Shown here one piece after another: positions 33,470-41,028 of a stretch of 64,000 bases of DNA. Within the stretch, counting starts at the first letter, position 1; every line of letters begins with the position of its first letter. The stretch comes from SLFH01 sp050486265 (lineage in GTDB: Bacteria > Planctomycetota > Phycisphaerae > Phycisphaerales > UBA1924). The DNA lies in contig JBJHCY010000013.1 in NCBI GenBank assembly GCA_050486265.1, positions 25,475 to 89,474 on the forward strand, given 5' to 3'. The notes beneath the pieces were generated by a model. It was not told the origin of the DNA. It worked only from the letters and a program-made list of their open reading frames with translations, and did not search any database. A program made the position numbers and the translations under genes.

Positions 33470-33504
33470 CCCTGTAACCTCGACGCTACAGCGGAGCACG
33501 CGCG

Positions 33505-34242
33505 ATGGCGAACATCCTTGTGGTCGGGCCCCACCCCGACGATCAGGAACTGGGCATGGGCGGGACCATCGCGAAGATGGCCGAGCTCGGGCACGATGTC
33601 CTGCTGCTGGATGTCACCGACGGCGAGCCCACGCCCTACGGCGACCCGGTGACACGGGCCGCCGAGGCCGAAGCGGCCGCGAAGATCCTCTCGCCCGGGC
33701 CGGACAAGGCGGGGGCCAAGCCGGTTGCGCGCGTGACGATCGGGCTGAAGAACCGGTTTGTCGAGCACACGATCGAGGCGCGCCACGCGGTGGCGGGCGT
33801 GATGCGGGCCCATCAGAGCGATGTGGTCTTTGTGCCGTACTTCGAAGACGCCCACCCGGACCACAAGGCTGTGACGCGGATTGTCGAGGACGCTCGTTTC
33901 GACGCGAAACTGACGAAGCTGGAGATGCCGACGCCCGAGGGGATGACGCCGGGCGAGGCGTGCTACCCGCGATGGCTGTTCTACTACTACGCGACGCACC
34001 TGCGATGGGTGGCGGACCCGAGCTTTGTGATGGACATCACGGGGTACCTCGGGCCGAAGCTCGACTCGATCCGGGCGTACCGGACGCAGTTCGTTTTGCC
34101 CGAGAAGAACCGGGGCGTGGTGGAGTGGGTGGAGGCGTCGGCGCGGTACTTCGGCAGCCGCATCGGCGTAACGCACGCCGAGCCGTTTTACACGAAAGAG
34201 CCGGTCGGCTTTTCGGATCTCGGGGTGCTGGTCGGTCTGTGA
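33505..34242 (+). CDS. PIG-L/LmbE family deacetylase (BshB1-like)
   Basis: 245-residue zinc-dependent N-deacetylase of the PIG-L superfamily. Metal ligands in VVGPHPDDQELGMGG (residues ~7-21: HPDD) and AHPDHKAVTR (His of HPDH). The segment after the first motif, DVTDGEPTPYGDPVTRAAEA, matches BshB1-type enzymes that deacetylate GlcNAc-malate in bacillithiol synthesis; mycothiol-type or sugar deacetylases are alternatives. AGCGGAGC precedes the ATG. A YpdA-family reductase at 16.6 kb supports a thiol role. Confidence 0.82.
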   Translation: MANILVVGPHPDDQELGMGGTIAKMAELGHDVLLLDVTDGEPTPYGDPVTRAAEAEAAAKILSPGPDKAGAKPVARVTIGLKNRFVEHTIEARHAVAGVMRAHQSDVVFVPYFEDAHPDHKAVTRIVEDARFDAKLTKLEMPTPEGMTPGEACYPRWLFYYYATHLRWVADPSFVMDITGYLGPKLDSIRAYRTQFVLPEKNRGVVEWVEASARYFGSRIGVTHAEPFYTKEPVGFSDLGVLVGL

Positions 34243-34287
34243 ACGGGGCGGGCGGGCGTCGGCGGGGTCGGCCGCTAAAGTCTGCTT

Positions 34288-35673
34288 ATGAATCCGACCG
34301 CGAGCCTGCTGCTGCCGGAGTTGATCGAACTGCTCGAGAAGCGTCGTTTCCGCGAGCTGCGCGAAGCGTTGCGCGAGCTTGACCACCGCGATGTGGCCGA
34401 TCTGCTGGCCGAGCTCGACCCGCCGCAGGCGGCGTTGGCGTTCCGCATTCTGCCCAGCGAAGATATGGCGGATGTCTTCTCGTACTTCGACCCGGAGGTG
34501 CAGGAGCAGATCATCAGCGAACTGGGCGAGGAGCGGGCGTGGCGCGTCCTGGAGGACATGAACCCCGACGACCTCGCGGCCCTCTTCGAGGACCTGCCCT
34601 CGGAGGTGGCGCGGGCGCTCATGGAACGCCTGAGCCCCGAGACCCGGCGCCACACGCAGCTCATCATGGGCTACCCGCTCGAATCGGTCGGGCGCCTGAT
34701 GAGCCCCGAGTATGTCCGCATCCGCCCGGAGTGGACGGTCGCCAAGGCGCTCGAGAACATCCGGCGGTTCGGGCACGACGCCGAAACCCTCAACTGGGTC
34801 TTCGTGATCGACGCCAAACACCGACTGGCCGACGAGCTGCACATCCGCAAGCTGCTGCTGGCCGACCCCGAGACGAAAGTCGCCGATCTGCTCGACGGAC
34901 GCTTCATCGCCCTGCGCGTCGACGACGACCAGGAAGAGGCCGTCCGCAAGATGAACGACTACGACCGCTCGGCCCTGCCGGTGGTCGACGCCAACGGCGT
35001 GCTCCTGGGCATCGTCACCTTCGACGATGTCGCCGACATCGCCGAAGAAGAGGCCACCGAGGACATCCACAAGCTCGGCGGCGTGGCGACGCTCGACGAC
35101 AGGTACCTCTCGACGAGCCTGGGCACGATGCTCAAGAAACGGCTGCCGTGGCTGGTGGTGCTGTTTCTCTTCCAGACCGTGACGATCAGCGTGATCAGCG
35201 CTTTCGAGGCGCAGCTCGAAGAGGCGGTCATCCTTGCGCTGTTCATCCCGCTGATTATCTCGACTGGCGGGAACACCGGCACACAGACCGCCAGCCTGCT
35301 CATCCGTGCGCTGGCCCTCCGCGAGGTCCGGCCCGGGCTTTGGCCGAAGGTCGCGGCTCGGGAACTGCTGACCGGGGCGTGCCTCGGCGTCGGCCTCGGC
35401 ACGCTGGGCTTTGTCATCGTGCAGGCGATCAAGATCCTTGGGATCACCGAGGGCGACTATGCGCTGCATGTCGGCGCGGCGATTGCGTGCTCGACGCTCG
35501 CGATCGTGACATGGGCCGCGATCGTCGGTTCGTCGCTGCCGCTGTTGCTCGAAAGGCTCGGCGTTGACCCGGCGTCGAGTTCTGCGCCGCTGATCGCGAC
35601 GCTCATGGATGTCTCTGGACTGCTGATCTACTTCGGGATCTCGATCCTCATCCTGACCGGGACGGTGCTGTAG
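34288..35673 (+). CDS. mgtE: MgtE magnesium transporter
   Basis: 461 residues, full MgtE layout: N-terminal superhelical domain (~1-130; ELDPPQAALAFRILPSEDMA), two CBS domains (~135-255; RIRPEWTVAKALENI, GIVTFDDVADI), a plug helix, and five transmembrane helices ending with the pore-signature region PLIISTGGNTGTQTASLLIR and a final LLIYFGISILILTG. Carries Mg2+ into the cytoplasm, gated by cytosolic Mg2+ on the CBS domains. TAAAGT ends 6 nt before the ATG and no Shine-Dalgarno sequence is seen. Followed by a REP-like copy and a strong terminator shared with the convergent P-type ATPase. Confidence 0.95.
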   Translation: MNPTASLLLPELIELLEKRRFRELREALRELDHRDVADLLAELDPPQAALAFRILPSEDMADVFSYFDPEVQEQIISELGEERAWRVLEDMNPDDLAALFEDLPSEVARALMERLSPETRRHTQLIMGYPLESVGRLMSPEYVRIRPEWTVAKALENIRRFGHDAETLNWVFVIDAKHRLADELHIRKLLLADPETKVADLLDGRFIALRVDDDQEEAVRKMNDYDRSALPVVDANGVLLGIVTFDDVADIAEEEATEDIHKLGGVATLDDRYLSTSLGTMLKKRLPWLVVLFLFQTVTISVISAFEAQLEEAVILALFIPLIISTGGNTGTQTASLLIRALALREVRPGLWPKVAARELLTGACLGVGLGTLGFVIVQAIKILGITEGDYALHVGAAIACSTLAIVTWAAIVGSSLPLLLERLGVDPASSSAPLIATLMDVSGLLIYFGISILILTGTVL

Positions 35674-35730
35674 GGGGCGTGGGGTGTGGGGCGCTGACCC
35701 GACTCTTCGCTTCGCTCAGAGGTCGGCGTC
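35674..35730. repeat. heptamer tract plus inverted REP-like unit
   Basis: 35674-35694 is a G-rich version of the heptamer array (GGGGCGTGGGGTGTGGGG). 35696-35730 is the reverse complement of the REP-like unit seen at 17824, 17993, 19055 and 23434. Confidence 0.7.
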
Positions 35731-35758
35731 CTTGCGCGGCGTTCGTCGGTTGACATGA

Positions 35759-35796
35759 AAAAGGGCGGACGCCGGAGCGTCCGCCCTTGTTTCTTT
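35759..35796. terminator. terminator between mgtE and the P-type ATPase gene
   Basis: Stem AAGGGCGGACGC (35761-35772) and GCGTCCGCCCTT (35777-35788), loop CGGA, with A-run before and T-rich sequence after; works for both convergent genes. The T-rich tail is part of a 17-bp unit repeated in tandem (35787-35803 and 35804-35820). Confidence 0.85.
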
Positions 35797-35827
35797 GACT
35801 GTGTTGTTTCTTTGACTGTGCTGAAGA

Positions 35828-37903
35828 TCAGGCCGGCTGGGCCGCGGCGCCGAGGTTGCGGATGCTCGCCTCGCGACGCTTCGGGCCGCTCTGCGTCGGC
35901 TCTTCGTAGGAGTGGAAGTTCTCGCTGAAGCGGACCAGGCGGAAGCTGTTGGCCAGCACGAAGATCTCGCCCGCGAAGTGGTAGAGGGCCGCCGCCGGCA
36001 CCGCCAGCATGCCCGTCGACGCCAGCACGAGGCCGACGATCACGATCAGGATCGACGCGGCGATGTTCTGCGCGATGATGAGCTTGGTCCGCCGGCTCAG
36101 CTCTACGAGGAAGGGGATGCGGCTGAGGTCGTCGGTCATCAGCGCGACATCGGCCGAGTTGGCCGCGATGTCAGAGCCCGCCAGACCCATCGCGACGCCG
36201 ACATCGGCCGCGGCCAGCGAGGGGCCGTCGTTGATCCCGTCACCGACCATCATGACCGTGTAGCCCATGTCGGTCAGGCGGTGGATCTGCTCGTGCTTCT
36301 CTTCGGGGAGGCACTCGGCCTCGATCGCGTCGACGCCGACGGCGACGCCGACCCGCTTGGCGACCGAGAGCCTGTCGCCGGTGAAGATCGCGACGGTGCG
36401 GGCGCCGAGCTCGCGGAGGCGTCCGACGACGCCGCGGGTCGCACGCCGGACCTTGTCTTCAAGGCCGACCACGCCGAGGTACTTGCCGTCGCGGACGACA
36501 TGCACGCCCGACATGCCCTCGATCTTGCGCTCGATGTCGGCGATCTGGGTCTCGATGTCGGGGAAGAGCTCGACGAGCCATTTGGCGCGCCCGACATGCA
36601 GCTCGCCCTGGCCGGTCCGGGCGCGGACGCCACGCCCGTGGATCTCTTCGAAGTCTTCGGTGCCCTCGGGCTCGATCCGTGCGGCCCGCGCCGTGTTGAC
36701 GATCGACTGGGCGAGCGGGTGGTTGGAGTGGACCTCGGCCTCGGCCGCGGCCCGCAGAAGCTCGGCGCCCTCGATGCCCTCAGCGGGGACGAGTCGCGAG
36801 ACCTCGAACTTGCCGGTGGTCATGGTGCCGGTCTTGTCGAAGACATACGCGTCGCAGCTGCCGGCGGTCTCCATCGTGCTGACGCGCTTGACCATGATGC
36901 CGAGGCGCGCCGCGGCGGCGAAGGCCGCAAGCATCGCAGACGGGCTGGCCAGGAGCAGCGCCGCCGGGCAGGCGACGATGAGCACGGTGATCGCCCGCTG
37001 GGCCGCCTGGTCGCGGACCGCCGCGGACTCGCTCTGGCTGCTGATGAACCAGACCAGGCCCGCGATCATCAGGGCGATCGGGACGAAGAACTCGCTGACG
37101 CGCTGGATGAGGAGCTGGCGCGGCGTGCGGCTGGTCTCCGCCTCGCGGATCAGCTCGGTCACCTTGCCGATCGTCGTGTCCTCGCCCACGCGGTTGACGG
37201 TCATGTCGAACTGGCCGGTCAGGTTGCTCGTGCCGGCGTAGACCTCGCTGCCCTGCTGCACCTCGACGGGCATGGCCTCGCCGGTCAGCGAGGCCTGGTT
37301 GATCGTCGAGCGGCCCGAGGCGACGATGCCGTCGACCGGCAGGTTCTCGCCGGGGCGGACGCGGACGGTCATGCCGACCTTGACCTTGTCGAGGTCGACT
37401 TCCTCCTCGGCGCCGTCTTCCTTGACGATGCGGGCGATGTCGGGCGTCAGGTTGATCAGGTCCTCGATGGCCCGCTGGGCGCCGAACGCCGTGCGGCTGA
37501 GGATCTGGTCGGCGAGCAGCAGCACGAAGGCCAAGAGGCCGGCGGTCGCGTACTCGCCCGTCACCAACGCCGCGACGATCGCCAGGGCGACCAGCGTGCT
37601 CGACGAGGGCGTGAGGCTGCGGAGTTCCTTGATCGCCGCGAGCACCAGGGGCGTGCCCAAAATGAGCGCGCCGATCAGGGCGGGGACATCGGCGATGTCC
37701 GGCGGGAGGAAGCCGAAGCCCGGGAAGAGCCCGCCGAAGCCCTTGGAGAAAAGCGTCACGAGCACGAGCACACCGCCCGCCAGATACAGCGGGAGGTAGG
37801 TCTCGATCTTCGCGATCTCGTTGTGGGCGCAGCCCTGGTGCCCGCCCCACTCGTTCACATGATGCTTGTGCGCGGGGCTTCGGTCGCTGTCGGTCTGATG
37901 CAT
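35828..37903 (-). CDS. P1B-type heavy-metal-transporting ATPase with CPA motif
   Basis: 691-residue inner-membrane cation pump. A short His-rich N-terminus (HKHHVNEWGGHQGCAH) replaces a folded metal-binding domain. Membrane pair, actuator domain with QASLTGEAMPVE, membrane pair whose ion-site motif reads VLIVACPAALLLASPSAM, phosphorylation site FDKTGTMTTGKFEVSRL, HP motif NHPLAQSIV, hinge MMVGDGINDGPSLAAADVG, and two C-terminal helices. The CPx site is Cys-Pro-Ala instead of CPC, SPC, CPH or TPC, so metal preference cannot be predicted. GGAG lies 10 nt before the ATG. Confidence 0.9.
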   Translation of the reverse strand: MHQTDSDRSPAHKHHVNEWGGHQGCAHNEIAKIETYLPLYLAGGVLVLVTLFSKGFGGLFPGFGFLPPDIADVPALIGALILGTPLVLAAIKELRSLTPSSSTLVALAIVAALVTGEYATAGLLAFVLLLADQILSRTAFGAQRAIEDLINLTPDIARIVKEDGAEEEVDLDKVKVGMTVRVRPGENLPVDGIVASGRSTINQASLTGEAMPVEVQQGSEVYAGTSNLTGQFDMTVNRVGEDTTIGKVTELIREAETSRTPRQLLIQRVSEFFVPIALMIAGLVWFISSQSESAAVRDQAAQRAITVLIVACPAALLLASPSAMLAAFAAAARLGIMVKRVSTMETAGSCDAYVFDKTGTMTTGKFEVSRLVPAEGIEGAELLRAAAEAEVHSNHPLAQSIVNTARAARIEPEGTEDFEEIHGRGVRARTGQGELHVGRAKWLVELFPDIETQIADIERKIEGMSGVHVVRDGKYLGVVGLEDKVRRATRGVVGRLRELGARTVAIFTGDRLSVAKRVGVAVGVDAIEAECLPEEKHEQIHRLTDMGYTVMMVGDGINDGPSLAAADVGVAMGLAGSDIAANSADVALMTDDLSRIPFLVELSRRTKLIIAQNIAASILIVIVGLVLASTGMLAVPAAALYHFAGEIFVLANSFRLVRFSENFHSYEEPTQSGPKRREASIRNLGAAAQPA

Positions 37904-38138
37904 GGTTTTGACGCTCCGTGCGGGGCGTAGCGGCCCGAGTCTGCGATCGGTCGGCGGAGGCCGTGTAGCCCGAGCTTCGCCGGCAGACCGCCGACGACAG
38001 CGCGGGCCGGGCTATAGCCCTCGGCCCTCCGGAGAAAGATTCCGTGCCGATGGTACGCCAGACGCCAAGGCCCGGTTCGGCGTCCGGTTCTCTGTCCGGT
38101 TCGAGGCCCGCGGGTCGGCTATCTTGTGAGAGACGACC

Positions 38139-39215
38139 ATGCCGCCCGATACCAACCCCAACCCGAACCCGACGCTCGCTCCACCCGGCCGCCCCGCCGA
38201 GATCGCGATCCTCGGCCTCGGCCAGATGGGCCTCGCCTGCGCCGGCCTGCTCACCTCGGGCGACCCCGCCAAGGGCAGCGGCGAGCGACCCGTGCCGCGT
38301 GTCCGCGTCTGGGGCCACGACCAGGCCGAGGCCGGTCGCCTCAGCCAGACCAGAAAGAGCGACCGCCTCGATGGTTTTTCCCTCCACGAGAGCGTCCGCG
38401 TCATGCTCGACGACGCCGAGCTCGTCAAGGCCGACCTGATCGTCGCGGCGGTCCCCGTCCAGCACATCCGCGAGGCCCTCGAACGCCTCGCCCCCCACGC
38501 CCCGCCCAAGGCTCCCGTCGTCTCGGTCGCCAAGGGGATCGAGAACGGCTCGCTGCTCCGCCCGACGCAGGTCATCGGCGAGGTGCTCGGCGAGCGCCCG
38601 CTCGGGGCGCTCAGCGGGCCGACCATCGCGGCCGAACTCGCCCGGGGCCTGCCGGCGACGATGATCGCCGCCTCCGCGGACGCCGTGCTCGCAAAGGAAG
38701 TGCAGACGCTCTTCAGCACCCGCTGGCTCCGCGTCTACACCAACGACGATCTGGTCGGGGTCGAGATGGCCGGGGCGCTGAAGAATGTGATCGCGATCGC
38801 CGCGGGCATCCTCGACGGCCTGCAGGCCGGCAACAACGCCAAGAGCGCGCTCCTGGCGCGCGGCCTCGCCGAGATCACCCGCCTCGGCGAAGCGATGGGC
38901 GCAAGGCCCGATACCTTCTTCGGCGTCGCCGGCGTCGGCGACCTCGCCACAAGCTGCTTCAGCCCCGAGGGGCGCAACCGTTCCTGCGGCGAGGCGCTCG
39001 GCCGGGGCGCCAAGCTCGACGAATACCTCTCCGCAACGCGCCATGTCGTCGAGGGTGTCTGGACGACCAAGGCGGTGGTCGACCTGGCCCTGCGCCACGA
39101 GGTCGAGATGCCGATCGTCGAATCGGTCCACGCGGTGCTGTTTGACGGGATGGACCCGATCGAGGCGATCGACCGGCTGATGAGCCGGGAGTTGAAAGAG
39201 GAGCGGATCGGCTGA
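38139..39215 (+). CDS. gpsA: glycerol-3-phosphate dehydrogenase [NAD(P)+]
   Basis: 358 residues; makes sn-glycerol 3-phosphate from dihydroxyacetone phosphate for phospholipid synthesis in the cytoplasm. Rossmann motif AEIAILGLGQMGLACAGLL after a Pro-rich tail, VVSVAKGIENGSLL, ALSGPTIAAELARG, the catalytic-lysine region EMAGALKNVIAIAAGI followed by GNNAKSALLARGLAEITR, and GVAGVGDLATSCFS with GRNRSCGE. About 25 residues longer than E. coli GpsA, mostly at the N-terminus and in a loop at ~45. GAGAGACG precedes the ATG. Confidence 0.93.
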   Translation: MPPDTNPNPNPTLAPPGRPAEIAILGLGQMGLACAGLLTSGDPAKGSGERPVPRVRVWGHDQAEAGRLSQTRKSDRLDGFSLHESVRVMLDDAELVKADLIVAAVPVQHIREALERLAPHAPPKAPVVSVAKGIENGSLLRPTQVIGEVLGERPLGALSGPTIAAELARGLPATMIAASADAVLAKEVQTLFSTRWLRVYTNDDLVGVEMAGALKNVIAIAAGILDGLQAGNNAKSALLARGLAEITRLGEAMGARPDTFFGVAGVGDLATSCFSPEGRNRSCGEALGRGAKLDEYLSATRHVVEGVWTTKAVVDLALRHEVEMPIVESVHAVLFDGMDPIEAIDRLMSRELKEERIG

Positions 39216-39231
39216 AAAGCCGCCGCCGCCC

Positions 39232-39259
39232 TTGCCCCCGGCCCCCGAACCTGTATCTT
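39232..39259 (+). promoter_or_regulatory. promoter of the M64 peptidase gene
   Basis: TTGCCC (39232-39237), 16-nt spacer, TATCTT (39254-39259); predicts a leader of about 60 nt before the ATG at 39328. Similar TATCTT boxes lie upstream of gpsA (38120) and of the BNR-repeat protein (46030), there without a clear -35 box. Confidence 0.5.
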
Positions 39260-39327
39260 GAGGAATGTTCTCCCGTCCGCCCCGCTCGCCGGGGCGGTTG
39301 GCCAATGGGGGAAGGAGCGGCCCGCGC

Positions 39328-40749
39328 ATGTTGATCCGAACTCTCGGTGTTGTGTCTGTGCTCGCCTGCGGCGTCGCTTGGGCGGAAGAAGTCCCGGTGC
39401 ATTACGACTGGGTCGGCGAGGACGGGCGTCTGCAGGGCGGGTTCGCCCGGATCCCCGCGGACCCGCCGGCGCAGATCGACCTCGGCGCGATCGTCGGGGT
39501 CGAGCGTCTGCCCTTCGGCGACCTGACCGAGAGCCCGGGCCAGAACCGCGTGCGGACGGTGTATCTCGGCGACGGCTACCTCGAAAACGAGCTCGCCCAT
39601 TACGCCCACCGCGTGCAGGTGTCGGCACAGCAGGTCTTCGCCGAGGAGCCCTTGCGGACCTACGAACCGCTGTTCGAGGTCTTCCGCGTCGACATCGTGA
39701 GCAACGAATCGGGCGTGAGCCACGACCCGACCTTCCCGCTGTGGCGCAATACGGCGCTGGGCATGCGCTATTGGTGCAATGACATCGAGCGCCTGCTCTG
39801 CGTGAACACCAACGCGGCAAGAGCCTTCGCGCAGGCCGCGACAAACCCCGCCCAGCCCGACCTCATCATCGCGCTGGCCAACAGCAACAAATACGGCGGC
39901 GCTGGCTACCCGTCGCTGGCGATCGGCACCGCAGCGGCCAACAACAGCGCCGCCTCGCAGATCATCATCCACGAGATCGGCCACGCGCTGGGCAAGCTGG
40001 CCGACGAGTACGACTACGGCGGCCCGACCGTCTACACCGGGCGCGAGCCCGCGGCCCCCAACTCGTCGATCTACACCGCCCAGCAGCAGCTCGCCCAAAG
40101 CCGAAAGTGGCACCGCTGGATCGGCGAGAACATCCCCGCCCTTGACGGCATGCACTCGACCTTCGAGGGTTCGAGCTACAGCGAAGAGGGCGTCTACCGC
40201 CCCACCAACAACTCGATGATGCGGAGCCTCAACCGCCCCTTCAACGCCCCCTCGGCCGAGGCGCTGGTGATCGAGATCTACAAGCTCGTCCGCCCGATCG
40301 ACGCGGTCTTCCCGGCGCAGGGCACGGTCTCGGGCTGCCAGCCGCTGACGGTCACGCCCGTCCAGCCGTTCAATCACGCGCTGGACATCGAGTGGTTCGC
40401 CGACGGCGTGCCGCTGGCGTTTAGCGGCTCGACGCTCGACCCGTGCGACCCGGCCTTCGGGCTTTCCGGCTCGGTGCTGATCGAAGCGGTCGTGACCGAC
40501 AACACCCCGTTCGTCCGCGACCCGCTGGCGCGCGACCTGTACCTGACCGACAGCGCAAGCTGGACCGTCGACATCCCTGCCGCCTGCCCCGCCGACCTCA
40601 ACGGTGACGGCGTGGTCGACGCCGACGATTTCTTCCTCTTCCTGCAGCTCTTTGCGGCCGGAGACCCGATCGCCGATTTCAACAACGACGGCGTGATCGA
40701 CGCCGACGACTTCTTCGCGTACCTCGCGGCGTTCGCCGCCGGCTGCTGA
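39328..40749 (+). CDS. secreted M64-type metallopeptidase with GC-type dockerin module
   Basis: 473 residues. Signal peptide MLIRTLGVVSVLACGVAWA. Zinc site IIIHEIGHALGKLADEYDYG near 210-229, the HExxHxxGxLxDE signature of M64 (IgA-peptidase-like) enzymes. An Ig-like stretch follows, then the last ~55 residues: DLNGDGVVDADDFFLFLQLF and DFNNDGVIDADDFFAYLAAF, ending AAGC. The two acidic loops look like Ca2+-binding dockerin repeats and are shared with five neighbours. Probably a surface-anchored or docked peptidase. AAGGAG lies 10 nt before the ATG; a terminator follows. Confidence 0.88.
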   Translation: MLIRTLGVVSVLACGVAWAEEVPVHYDWVGEDGRLQGGFARIPADPPAQIDLGAIVGVERLPFGDLTESPGQNRVRTVYLGDGYLENELAHYAHRVQVSAQQVFAEEPLRTYEPLFEVFRVDIVSNESGVSHDPTFPLWRNTALGMRYWCNDIERLLCVNTNAARAFAQAATNPAQPDLIIALANSNKYGGAGYPSLAIGTAAANNSAASQIIIHEIGHALGKLADEYDYGGPTVYTGREPAAPNSSIYTAQQQLAQSRKWHRWIGENIPALDGMHSTFEGSSYSEEGVYRPTNNSMMRSLNRPFNAPSAEALVIEIYKLVRPIDAVFPAQGTVSGCQPLTVTPVQPFNHALDIEWFADGVPLAFSGSTLDPCDPAFGLSGSVLIEAVVTDNTPFVRDPLARDLYLTDSASWTVDIPAACPADLNGDGVVDADDFFLFLQLFAAGDPIADFNNDGVIDADDFFAYLAAFAAGC

Positions 40750-40773
40750 AGTCCGGGACATCCGCAATGGCAA

Positions 40774-40807
40774 GCCGGGCCCCGCTGAGCGCAGCTGGGC
40801 CTTTTCT
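40774..40807 (+). terminator. terminator after the M64 peptidase gene
   Basis: Stem GGCCC-C-GCT (40778-40786) with AGC-T-GGGCC (40793-40801), one internal mismatch, followed by TTTTCT. Confidence 0.7.
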
Positions 40808-41028
40808 CATGGGCGAACAACACCCTGCCCAAAGCCCACGCAGATCCAGTCCATTGCGCAGCGACAATCCCGCGCGATTATCCAACAGGACGCTTTTTGT
40901 TCAAACGCGCTTGAATCGGGAAGCCTTCTCCGCCAAACTGGGCCCTCGCCGTACGCGCTCGCTTCGAGCGTGGCGCACGCCGCAGGCAACGGGGGCTTCG
41001 CGCCGCCGAACTCGATGGGGAGGACATC

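Noticed and set aside
33121..35469. 782-codon minus frame opposite mgtE and the deacetylase
   Set aside because: Low-complexity shadow; the plus strand has full MgtE and PIG-L motifs.
35912..39329. Long frames on both strands over the P-type ATPase and gpsA (672 and 849 codons)
   Set aside because: Ala/Gly/Arg-rich shadow translations without motifs.
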